64,000 nt of DNA, taken from contig JASAND010028258.1 of the NCBI GenBank assembly GCA_030248195.1, positions 19,928-83,927 of the forward strand, written 5' to 3'. Below are positions 12,917-21,958 of this stretch, in pieces. The stretch is from Trissonchulus latispiculum (lineage: Eukaryota; Nematoda; Enoplea; Enoplida; Ironidae). The notes beneath the pieces were generated by a model, which made no database searches, had not been told where the DNA came from, and saw nothing but the letters and a program-made list of their open reading frames with translations. The position numbers were made by a program, and so were the translations under genes. Each line of letters opens with the position of its first letter. Within the stretch, counting starts at the first letter, position 1.

Positions 12917-14558
12917 AGTCAAAAGGCATCAAGTGGTTCCCGCCCGACATTTTTCCGTTTATAGAATGAGTTTATAATATTCGGGGTCCCATAACTCATT
13001 TGTCCTATATTTTGACGCGTTAACCCTATTACGACTATTTATCTACGTAACGAGAGCTTTCGAATGATACCCATATTGTTGGGTTTCCGTTACTTTCAAT
13101 TTTGACCCATTTTGACCGGTTTTGGCCATTTTTGATCTCCTTGAGGCTCCGTATCTCATTTTCCCCACATTTTGGTGCGTTGGCTCTATTACAACTTTTT
13201 ATCTACGTAATGAGAGCTTTCGAATGATACCAATATTAGGCAGTTTCCGTTACTTTCAATTTTTACCCATTTTGACCGTTTTTGGTCATTTTTGACCATT
13301 TTGCGGCCTCGTATCTCATTTTTCCCACATTTTGGTGCGTGGGCACTATTGCAACTTTTTATCTACGTAATGAGAGCTTTCGAATGATACCAATATTAGG
13401 CAGTTTCCGTTACTTTCAATTTTGACCCATTTTGACCGATTTTGGCCATTTTTGATCTCCTTGAGGCTCCGTATCTCATTTTCCCCACATTTTGGTGCGT
13501 TGGCTCTATTACAACTTTTTATCTACGTAATGAGAGCTTTCGAATGATACCAATATTAGGCAGTTTCCGTTACTTTCAATTTTTACCCATTTTGACCGTT
13601 TTTGGTCATTTTTGACCATTTTGCGGCCTCGTATCTCATTTTTCCCACATTTTGGTGCGTGGGCACTATTGCAACTTTTTATCCACAAATCGATAGCTTT
13701 CGAATGGTATCCATATTGGGGGGTTTCCGACAACTTTTAATTTTGGCCATTTTGACCGTTTCTGGCCATTTTTGACCCCTTTGGAACCACGTAACTCATT
13801 TTTCCTACATTTTGACGCTTTGGCCCTATTACAACTTTTTATCCACGCAACGAGAGCGTTCGAATGACACCGGTATCAGCCGTATCCGACAATTTTCAAT
13901 TTTGACCCATTTTGACCGTTTCTGGCCATTTTTGACCCCTTTGGAGCCCCGTAACTCATTTTTCCTACATTTTGACGCTTTACCCCTATTACAACTTTTT
14001 ACCTACGCAACGAGAGCTTTCGAATGATACCCATATTGGGGGGTTTCCGTCACTTTCAATTTTGACCATTTGCAGCATCACCGTATCGAGTAATTGCTAA
14101 TTGCCTGACACTATGGAACCCAGGTGCCCGGAGGGTCTTATCGCATCGGGTGCCACCCTACATGCCAAATTTCAGGCCAACTAGTTGACTCTAGCTCGAG
14201 ATAAAGGCGGAAAACCCCTTCAAACGGCCGTTTTGGCCGTTTTTGGCCATTTTTGAAACTTTTTCGCCTCATAACTAAAAATGGGTGCATTTTCAGGCCT
14301 TGACCTAATTACAACTTTTTCATTACTCGCCGAGAGCTTTCGAATGATACCAAAATTAGCTCATTTGGACAACTTTTTTATTTTACTCATTTTTACTCAC
14401 GGGGCTGCTCCGGGAGCACCTCTGCTCCCCCGGGGCTCCCCGCGCTTCCGGGAGCAGTTCAAGTCAAGACCTTCAAAATGAGGTATCAACCACCTCTCTA
14501 CCCCTTCCCAATCTCGAGATAGACATGGGGGACACGAAATTGTGGACAATAATAATAA
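12917..14558 (+). repeat. Family B repeat unit 4
   Basis: It has the family B start ('gtcaaaaggcatcaagtggt') and tail ('acacgaaattgtggacaata'). Inside, a block of about 300 bases is duplicated almost exactly (about 13090-13390 and 13400-13680). Confidence 0.8.
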
Positions 14559-15055
14559 GAATTTTGAAAATCCGGTTTTTTCCGGAAATTCCGGATTTTC
14601 CAATCTGCGGCCATAACTTTCGCTAGAAACATATCGGGAAAATATGGTAATGATAAAAATTACCCAGCTCGCCGAGCTCTTTCATTTGAGTATCATATCG
14701 ACCACTTTTGGAGAAATTTTTCAAAATCCGGAATTTTCCGGATCAAATATCTCGAAATCCGTAAATTTTCCGGGAATTTCGATTTCAGTTTCGAAATCAG
14801 CATGGTCGAATTACCCTATGACCGACTTTTGAGCCAAATCGGAGACAAAAAATTTTTGACCAAATTTTGGATTTTTGAAATTTCGCCTTGGTCCCCCCTT
14901 ACCATCCGAAAAAATCCGAATTTTCAAAACCCGGAATTTCGGAACCATCTTGCTTCCGGGAGATGTCCTAGTCAAGGGCTTCAAAATAAGGTATCAACCA
15001 CTCCTGTACCCCTTTCCAATCTCGAGATCTAGGGGGGGGGACAGACGGATAATAA
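14559..15055 (+). repeat. Family A repeat unit 7, 5' shortened
   Basis: It contains one family A monomer and the tail 'ctcgagatctaggggggggg' with AATAATAAG. The usual leader and GTTGCCC start are missing, so this unit is truncated at its left end. Confidence 0.75.
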
Positions 15056-15115
15056 TAAGCACAGAACGATAACAAAGTGTTGCCCATTCCTTTGGAAAAG
15101 TGGGCAACACAATAA
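15056..15115 (+). repeat. Last stem-loop module of the array
   Basis: The leader 'cacagaacgataacaaa' is followed by a stem-loop at 15077-15110 (GTGTTGCCC / GGGCAACAC) and AATAAA. After this point the sequence changes to ordinary intron-like DNA of the neighbouring kinase gene, so this is the array boundary. Confidence 0.75.
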
Positions 15116-15268
15116 AATTCCTATTTGTGCATATAAACCAATCATCACTCAGACCAAAGCAAGAGACAAATAACCTGAAGCCATAGGCGAGTTTAAAAAC
15201 TCTTACTGCGCGCTTATAAACCATAGTCTACATGAGATGGTATATATGTAATAAAACTGAAAACTTAC

Positions 15269-16597
15269 AGCAGATTATACTCGCTAAGATCTGCATGAAC
15301 CAGCTTACAATCCCGAAACATCCGACGCATATAATCTGTAACTTCTTTATACAATCTTTCAGCATCCGCTTCAGATATCACCGCATCTTTCATCAAAGGA
15401 GCTGGCCTGTCAAAAAATAACAAAATAAACCAAAGGATAAAAATCACAACAAAGTACGTATGTCAATATGACAGCGCTGACGTAAATTTACAGACTGAAA
15501 CAACACATTACAGGCAAATCAATGGAAAGCCTTTTACAGGTTGGTAGCCAATTTTACAACGAATTGTATGTACAGTCTCTAGCAGTCCCACTTCTCAGTT
15601 GAATCAAAACAATAAAACATGATTACTACTAAGAGTATATACATAATAACTAAGAGCGTGACGCTTGTCACACTTTTAGTTATTATGTACTCTTGTTATT
15701 ACCAATCATTGGCGCCAATAAAATCCATAACTAAGACGTGGCCTTTCAAAACATGAGGCTGAGGACACGGAAGACCAGCTTGATAAATCCTACATACAAA
15801 AAAGAAGATAGTAACTTATGCAACTCTTCATAAAAAGGCAGAGTAAAACTGCATTGAGCAAATATCATTTTCAATACAATAAACTAAGTACAAAATCCCA
15901 CATAACTTTAATTTAAATTAAATTAAAGTTCGTCTACTGAATTAATATAGCATGAATATATTTTATTTATTGTCACTTATATTTTCGCACACCGATTTTG
16001 ATTTTGTTATTTTGTTTATAAATTATTAAAATTTGGGTAATCTAACCTGGATAAGTTTCTCATTTCTTTTTCAGCCCATAGCTGGACCATCTTCCGAGGG
16101 TTCCGTTTGCAATAGCCGTGACGAAACCTACAAAGTAATGCTAATTGAGATTCAAGATCACCTTCAACTATGTTCTTTAGAATTTCCAGCTTAGACTTGT
16201 CCATGGCAATTTACAGCAAACGTTGACTTAACGTTACCAAAACTACAATCAATCATGTACAAAACAATGTGCTGTAGAAGAGCACAAACAAAACAGCCTA
16301 ATAAATGATACCAGGAAGAACTTGTAACGACAGTAAACAGTTAGTACTTACCGAAATTCACCGGATACATATCTATCCCTATCCTTAAAGGTCAGGATAC
16401 TGGTCTTGTAAATTTTGACAGCACGAGAGCCATGCTGCGATGAGGCATGATATACGTTGGCTTCTTTTCCAGTGGAAATGCACCCGTTCACCTCAGAAAT
16501 CACACCAGTGGACAATAGCTTAAACAGGATCATCCGCGTTCTCGGATCCAAGACCTGCTCAACGGTAGCACGATCTCCCTTATCCTTAATCCGTCGT
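15269..16597 (-). CDS. RIOK1: RIO1-type atypical protein kinase, four internal exons
   Basis: Four exons on the minus strand are at 16597-16352, 16127-16047, 15789-15703 and 15406-15269. Each junction has AG/GT signals (donors gtaagt, gttaga, gtaata, gtaagt), and all introns are phase 2, so the reading frame runs through cleanly. The peptides match RIO kinase 1: '[15 protein letters not shown]', the ATP-binding loop '[11 protein letters not shown]', lysine in '[10 protein letters not shown]', '[14 protein letters not shown]', 'AEKEMRNL', and the catalytic loop '[12 protein letters not shown]'. RIOK1 is a cytoplasmic ATPase/kinase in late 40S ribosome maturation. The N-terminal exons and those with the metal-binding Asp segment and C terminus are not found here. 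They should lie upstream of 16.6 kb and left of the window or beyond the repeat array. A large intron filled by the array is the simplest reading; true truncation is possible. Confidence 0.9.
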
Positions 16598-16686
16598 CTA
16601 AACCAACAAAACACTGACAGTAACTAACAACGGCAAGTATAGAGAAAGTTAGTCAAAACAGCTGCCAGTCCACGAATCCAAGAATA

Positions 16687-17096
16687 CTGGCTTACTTCTA
16701 CTGGGGGGGGGGTGGGGGTGGGGCACCCCCGTTCCGGCGACCTCCCCCCCCCCCCCCCCCCCCCATTCGAGGGCCCCCATGAAAAGCCCCCTCCATAAAT
16801 TCCGACCTCCCCCCCCATAACCCCAAAAATTGCCATTTTTTGCCATTTTTAGCCAAAATTTTCAAAAATTTTTCCGGCTTCGCCGGATTTTTACCTAAAT
16901 TTCCACTATTTTAGCTTAAAAACATCCAAAATTAGCTATTTTTTAGCGATTTTTAGCATTTTTACGCAAAAAAAACCTAAAAATTTGTCAAAAAATATGC
17001 CCCCCCACTTTCGGTGACCTTCCCCCCATCGATGGCTTCGTCGAGCCCCCCCCCCATATCGCCCCCCCCATAAATTTTGGCCTAGAAGTAAGCCAG
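16687..17096. mobile_element. G/C-rich MITE with 14-bp TIRs and 5-bp TSD
   Basis: The ends are perfect inverted repeats, CTGGCTTACTTCTA and its complement, flanked by the direct duplication GAATA (16682-16686 and 17097-17101). There is no transposase. The interior is long C-runs around a low-complexity core with the self-complementary CCGGCTTCGCCGG at about 16873. A second copy with the same layout is at 35559-35898. It sits upstream of the first visible RIOK1 exon. Confidence 0.85.
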
Positions 17097-17425
17097 GAAT
17101 ATATGCTAAGAAACTTAAAGTCAAACCAAAGTAGCTAAAAAATGGGCGTTCTGGCGCAGGAGCCAAAGTCTAGGGGATTGTTATTGATTGCGATGAATAA
17201 CCGTTTCGGCCCCCGCCACAGGGCCTCGTCAGACGGCTAGGCAACCGTTACGGTTTTTTCTCTTTTCTTTATTTTTTCAACACATGACACATATTACAAA
17301 CATCAGATATATTACTAAAAGCATCACATTTATTAGGTAACCCCGCAATAAAAAGATTCATATTATGAAATAGCCTAATGTACCACAATAAGCCTAATAT
17401 GACTAATCATTCCACTATAAGTTTC

Positions 17426-17507
17426 AAACTCAACTGAGAATCGAACAACCACTTGGTTTAATCTAGTTTAAAAAGCAGCGCCTTAGCCCACTCGGCCATC
17501 GCCCCTT
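17426..17507 (-). other. tRNA-like sequence (Leu/Ser-type), left palindrome arm
   Basis: On the minus strand there are a box A-like 'TGGCCGAGTGGGC' and a box B-like 'GTTCGATTCTC', spaced about as in a class II tRNA. The acceptor and anticodon stems do not pair well and the middle is AT-rich. It is probably a tRNA-derived or degenerate tRNA sequence carried by the palindrome, because the other arm has the same sequence at 19746-19830. Confidence 0.5.
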
Positions 17508-17829
17508 AGTTATAATATAGCCAAAGCAGCTATATATAAGCTTCCAGCTTAGCCTAACGCATAACTCTAGCTGTCACTTTATGTCAGTATGTGCTTCTCT
17601 TTAGCTGACGCTCGGATAACTGGTTTTCACTGTATTAGTCACAGCTTGAATAGTGCAACTTCAAGTCAAATGTTTACACAATGTAAGCACATAAATTCCA
17701 CCTACGTAAGGCTTACATAGTGCTTACTTTAATGCTTACACAGTGCTTACATTTAGGCTTACATAATGCTTACACACAAGTACACTTATAACAATGGAGC
17801 TGATAGTGTTATTGTTATTTAGCATATCT

Positions 17830-18408
17830 TCACTCTGCTTCTTCTTCGTCGTCTTTAATGTCGCTGAGATTGTCAAGTATATAAATGTCGATAGCTTTAT
17901 TCTTTTGAATAGCGAGTTTGTAAGCATCCGTGGTGTCAATACCTTTGTCTTCCTGAATTAAATCCTTCTTATCACGTATCTCCTTTATAATTGGGTCCTT
18001 TCCAAAGGAAATGAGCTGTGAAAATTTGTTTAATAACAGTTCATTAAGTGTTTGCCTAATGCGAGGTCTCAAATCTGCGAAAGCTTCCTGACTAGCACCT
18101 CTAGAATCATAGCCATCTTCTTTGTATTCTCTTTGAAGCCTTCGGAATTTGGAACTATGTTTAGTCAGGGCTTCTTCTCTTAAATCATCCCAAAATGACC
18201 CTAACGCTTCAGTTTCCACTTCCATTTCACTTGACCCATCAGACCCTTGATCAGATATATTATCACTGCTCTCGCTATCTGTAGTATAATCTTCATTGTC
18301 TTCACGATTTAGTTTATGAGCCTCAAGCCTATGACGATGCAGGCTTTGGCGATGAGAATAGGTCTTCATACAAACTGTACACTGATACATTATGATACTA
18401 TGGAGCAT
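17830..18408 (-). CDS. C2H2 zinc-finger protein with acidic linker and charged C-terminal region
   Basis: An intact 192-codon ORF. A second in-frame ATG six codons in ('MYQCTVC') may be the true start. The N terminus is one C2H2 finger (CTVC ... H-x4-H, about residues 9-31). A Ser/Asp/Glu-rich stretch follows (about 36-70), then a helical, charged region with 'FWDDLREEAL', 'LRPRIRQTLNELLLNKFSQL' and a run ending 'DDEEEAE'. Similar single-finger proteins are, in my memory, common and often multicopy in aquatic invertebrates, but I cannot assign a function. It lies wholly in the left palindrome arm and reads away from the centre. The inverted copy in the right arm is broken. Probably the cargo or own gene of the foldback element; nuclear nucleic-acid binding is inference from the finger. 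Confidence 0.65.
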   Translation of the reverse strand: MLHSIIMYQCTVCMKTYSHRQSLHRHRLEAHKLNREDNEDYTTDSESSDNISDQGSDGSSEMEVETEALGSFWDDLREEALTKHSSKFRRLQREYKEDGYDSRGASQEAFADLRPRIRQTLNELLLNKFSQLISFGKDPIIKEIRDKKDLIQEDKGIDTTDAYKLAIQKNKAIDIYILDNLSDIKDDEEEAE

Positions 18409-18505
18409 GAATCTGCAGCCTTTTTATTAATTCTTTGACTTACGTCAGCACACACAAAATGCTTTCATTCTACTATGCGATGCTTGCTTTCCAGTTGACC
18501 AGCGC

Positions 18506-18565
18506 TTACTTTCCAGTTGGTCAGCGCTTACTTTCCAGTTGGTCAGCGCTTACTTTCAATTGGTA
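18506..18565. repeat. Short direct repeats near the palindrome centre
   Basis: A unit of about 27 bases containing 'ctttccagttgg' and 'cagcgctta' occurs about three times, upstream of the C2H2 ORF. It is a candidate promoter-proximal repeat; no function can be shown. Confidence 0.5.
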
Positions 18566-18904
18566 AGTATTTAATGAAATATTTGCTTCCTGCTGATGTA
18601 ATCAATATAGATATATAGTAAGGATACACAGACAGAAAACGTACACACATGTATGTGTGTAAGTTTAGTGTTTTCTGAAAAAACGTTTTCTGTCTGTGTA
18701 TCCTTACTATATATCTATATTGATTACATTAGCAGGAAGCAAATATTTCATTAAATACCTACCAATTGAAAATGAGCGCTATCAACTGGAAAGCTTGACA
18801 AGCTGTGACCAACTTCGAAATGTAGTCAACTGGAAAAGCATCGCATAGTAGAATGAAGCATTTTGTGTGTGCTGACGCCAAGTCAAAGAATAATAAAAGG
18901 CTGC

Positions 18905-19440
18905 AGACTCATGCTCCATAGTATCATAATGTATCAGTGTGCAGTATGTAGACCTATTCTCATCGTCAAAGCCTCGTAAACTTGGCAACCATAAACTAGA
19001 TTGTGATGAATTGGCCGTGGTGCGGAGAGCGATAATGTATCTGGTCAGGGGTCTGATGGGTCAAAGTGAAAATGGAAGTGGGAAACTGAAGCGTTAGGGT
19101 TTTGGGATGATTTAAGAGAAGCCTGACTAAACATAGTTCCAAATTCCGAAAACTTCAAAGAGAATACAAAGATAACGTAATTGCCCGTCAGAGGTCAGTC
19201 GGAAAACTTTTCACCCCTCCTCGATTGGCACCAAGGCACTTTAATGAACTTATTTATTAAACTGATTCCTTTCACCGCTCGACAATTGAATAAAGTTGAG
19301 AACACGTGATAAGAAGGATTTGAGATTCCAGGAAGACAAAACGTACCACGAGATTCTTGCAAACTCAAATATTCAAAGCTATAGACATTTTAACTGACAT
19401 ATCTCAGCATTGACCAAGACGATGGTGAAGATGTAGCTAA
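18905..19440 (+). pseudogene. Broken copy of the C2H2 protein gene, right palindrome arm
   Basis: The sequence 'ctccatagtatcataatgta' at about 18914 is the inverted counterpart of the start region of the left-arm gene. Recognisable blocks continue to about 19440, including the parts matching the acidic region and 'gggatgatttaagagaagc'. Small deletions and substitutions destroy the frame, and no ORF longer than a few dozen codons remains. Confidence 0.7.
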
Positions 19441-19745
19441 ATGTATACTAAACACTACATCACAATAGCCAAGCTCCATTGTTACCAGTCCTTGTCAGTA
19501 ATAAGCATTATGTCGAAGCCTGATATATGTAAGCACTGTGTAAGCCATTAAAAGTATGCACTATGTAAAGCCTTACATGTAGGTGGAATTTATGTGCCCC
19601 TTTGTGATAAACGATTTGACTTGAAGTTGCACTATTCAAGCTTGTGATTATGCAGTGAGTATCCCAGCGTCCCATGCGCTAGAGTTGCATGCGTTAGGCA
19701 TTGAGCTGCAAACTTGCCGTATAATAGCAGCTATATATGCAACTA

Positions 19746-19830
19746 GAGGGCGATATGGCCGAGTGAGCAAGACGCCTTTTTTAAGCTTTAGATTAAACCA
19801 AGTGGTTGTTCGACTCCCAGTTGAGTTTTG
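19746..19830 (+). other. tRNA-like sequence, right palindrome arm
   Basis: This is the inverted copy of the tRNA-like element at 17426-17507. Box A-like 'TGGCCGAGTGAGC' and box B-like 'GTTCGACTCCC' are visible. The box B match is slightly better here than in the left arm. Confidence 0.5.
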
Positions 19831-20278
19831 AGCACCTTTAGTGGAGATGATTAGTCATGTAGGCTTATTGTGGTATCGTCAAGACCCCACTTCCTAATAT
19901 GAATCTTTTTGCGGGAACTTAATAAATGTGACTTTTAGTAGTATATCTGTTGTTTGTTGTGTCCGTTGAAAAATAGAAAATGAAAAACCACTTGCCGGTA
20001 TGCTGATGCTGGTTGGTGATTCACCACAATCAATGAGTAGCCTCCAAATTTCGCTCTGACGCATTTTAGCTACTAACCAATCTTATTCAGCAACTAGTTC
20101 CACGATAGCTCCAGAAGCAGAATAAAGACGGTTTGACTTTGAGTGTCCATATTTTGATTGTCATGGCATTATCATTATCACCTGTTATAACAGCACTTAA
20201 CTTGAAATTAAAAAAAAGATCAGCATCATAAGATCTGATCCATCGCATACTATACTGCGAGCAGGTACTGCAGAAAAC

Positions 20279-20656
20279 ATGGAAGTAGTCGTTTCCATTT
20301 CGATCGGTTTCGCCCTGTTAATTTTAGGACTCTGTTGCATTTGCTGTATTCTGACAAGATGCTGTTTTTGCTGCTGCAGGGATCGACAACGACCAACTGC
20401 AAAAATTACCGGAAAGAAAACGGTCTTATCCAGTAAGCCGGATCAAATAGGATTCGCTAGCGAGAGCAACAAGATGACAACAACAAAAACGGTTTCCCAG
20501 CAAGAGCAAAGGATAAAAAGCGACACAATTTCAGCAGGAACCGGAAAAGAAGTGGAATCAGAAGGACTTCCTGGCAGTACTGAGAAACAACCTACATCAC
20601 CAACGGTGGTGCAAGCAAATCAAGATAAAAGAAGAGAAGAAGATCGGAGCAAATAA
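20279..20656 (+). CDS. Small single-pass membrane protein with Cys-rich juxtamembrane segment, unknown
   Basis: A 125-codon ORF with a strong start context (A at -3, G at +4). Residues about 3-26 form one hydrophobic segment ending in clustered cysteines ('CCICCILTRCCFCCCRDR'), which would suit palmitoylation at the inner membrane face. The remaining 95 residues are polar, rich in Thr, Lys, Gln and Glu, and look disordered. I do not recognise a family. It stands alone between the palindrome and the LINE, in the opposite orientation to the LINE. A purine-rich stretch and an A-rich run follow it, so it could be the last exon of a host gene or a retrocopied transcript; no flanking duplication was found to prove the latter. 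Confidence 0.45.
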   Translation: MEVVVSISIGFALLILGLCCICCILTRCCFCCCRDRQRPTAKITGKKTVLSSKPDQIGFASESNKMTTTKTVSQQEQRIKSDTISAGTGKEVESEGLPGSTEKQPTSPTVVQANQDKRREEDRSK

Positions 20657-20925
20657 AGGAAGAGGAGAATTATAATCGATGATAAGGAGGGAATGAAGAA
20701 AATAAAATGAATCGAGAGGGGAGAGATCAGGAAGTTCGATAGGAGTATAATTCCACAGGGAGGAATCAGAGAAGAGGGAAGAAAGAAAGGAAAAATAGAA
20801 AATACCGAGTTAAATTTAAGATAGAAAAAGGAAAGAAAAGAGATAAAAAGGAAAAGAAAAAAAAGAAAAAAAAAAGAAAAAAAAAAAAAAAAAAATAAAA
20901 AAAAAAAAAAAAACCAAATAAGAAG
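20657..20925 (+). repeat. Purine-rich tract ending in an A-rich run
   Basis: The plus strand is strongly G/A biased from about 20650. It passes into nearly pure A with occasional G or T at about 20855-20912. Minus-strand ORFs here are Phe/Leu artefacts of this tract. It abuts the 3' end of the minus-strand LINE, but in the opposite sense to a LINE poly(A) tail. Confidence 0.7.
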
Positions 20926-20939
20926 AAAATGCTTCTTCT

Positions 20940-21848
20940 TCATCTTCCCGGACCGTCGTGAGCAGGCTCAATGCGGTTGGACCAAGTAGAGTCGGCCCAC
21001 ATCCCGGAGACAGGCAAGGTCCTTGGAGGAACCGAGGATGTCAAGCCTGGGCCGGGACCCGAAGTGCAGTTGTCTGGCGCCCCTGTAAGCAGGGCAGTGG
21101 AGTAATAGGGAGGCAGGTCGTCTTCCGGAGCTGAGCAGTCAGAGCAGGCGGGGGACGGAGAGATGCCCATCCTGTACCTCTGCTTGGCCAGCAGGAGGGA
21201 GTGACCATTATATATATATCTCAATTGTGAAAGAGTCACCCGCTCCTTCCTGCTGAGGCATTGCTCCAGTTCCAGCGAAACAGGTTTATTCCCGTCGAAT
21301 GTTCCATTTGTATCGTCGGCCTTATAAAACCGCATGCATTCTTCACGGGTATATCTTTTAACGGCGGCTTTGGCGGTGGTATAGTCCAACTCCACGTTTT
21401 CCTGCTCCATTTGAGTTCCCAATTTAGCAGCAGTGTCAGCTGCTTCGTTGCCAGCAACATCGATGTGACTGGGAGTCCACTGAACCGTGACATGGACCCC
21501 AATCTTCTCCAAGTCTGCTAGTAGCTTCCATATACGGATGGCCGTTGGTGTACTCGCGGATTGGCAGCCAGCTTTGAGATTACCGGCAAGGGACAACGAG
21601 TCAGTACATACCCTGGCCTCTCTGAAGAGGCCTCCGTTCTCGGTTGCTGCTGCGGCAGCAGCAGCACCAGCCACATCAGCAGCAAAGTGAGCTTGCGCCC
21701 AGCTGAGAGCCTCCCGGAAAGCAATTTGCTCCGCTCTGAAGCTGGAGTGCAGGGGACTAGCGGGGACAGTAATTTGGTGCATTAGCGTACCTCGACTCCC
21801 GTCATACACTACTGCACCGAAACCTCCGGCCTGATTGGCATCTTTCAT
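20940..21848 (-). pseudogene. LINE RNase H domain and C terminus
   Basis: An open stretch of about 300 codons. RNase H features are 'GGFGAVVYDGSRG' (strand 1, first catalytic Asp region), 'FRAEQIAFREAL' (catalytic Glu), 'CTDSLSLAGNL' (catalytic Asp) and 'WTPSHIDVAGNEAADTAAK' (His and last Asp). It removes the RNA strand during element replication. After this comes a Cys-containing region ('CSDCSAPEDD') that would normally continue as a zinc-knuckle-like motif, but the following residues look out of frame. A GCT-rich Ala run (about 21650-21670) interrupts the first third. The upstream RT is in other frames. Confidence 0.85.
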
Positions 21849-21958
21849 CTGTCCAAATCAGCAGATCGGCAGATGGAAGCTTCGCCAAGGCGGCAAGGGT
21901 GAGTTGCATTAGCTGATGCGGCAGTAGATCTTTCTTTCTTGAGCTGTTGAGACCAATG

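Larger units (their letters stand above)
17175..20035. repeat. Large imperfect palindrome, arms about 1.35-1.45 kb
   Basis: The left arm (about 17175-18641) and right arm (about 18683-20035) are inverted copies around an unpaired centre of about 40 bases. Near the centre the match is almost exact ('gtaaggatacacagacagaa' and its complement). Further out it drifts, with indels. Each arm carries a C2H2 gene copy, a block of short 'gcttac' repeats and a tRNA-like sequence at matching positions. I infer a foldback-type element or inverted duplication old enough for the arms to diverge. Confidence 0.85.

Noticed and set aside
12553..12950. Leucine/isoleucine-rich minus-strand ORFs
   Set aside because: Artefacts of (AAT)n runs and hairpin modules.
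1..15115. CRISPR array or bacterial integron cassette array
   Set aside because: The hairpin modules recall attC sites and regular spacing, but the spacers are repeats of each other, there is no integrase or cas gene, and the region is next to a spliced eukaryotic gene.
20620..20943. Phe/Leu-rich 107-codon minus-strand ORF
   Set aside because: Complement of the purine-rich and A-rich tract.
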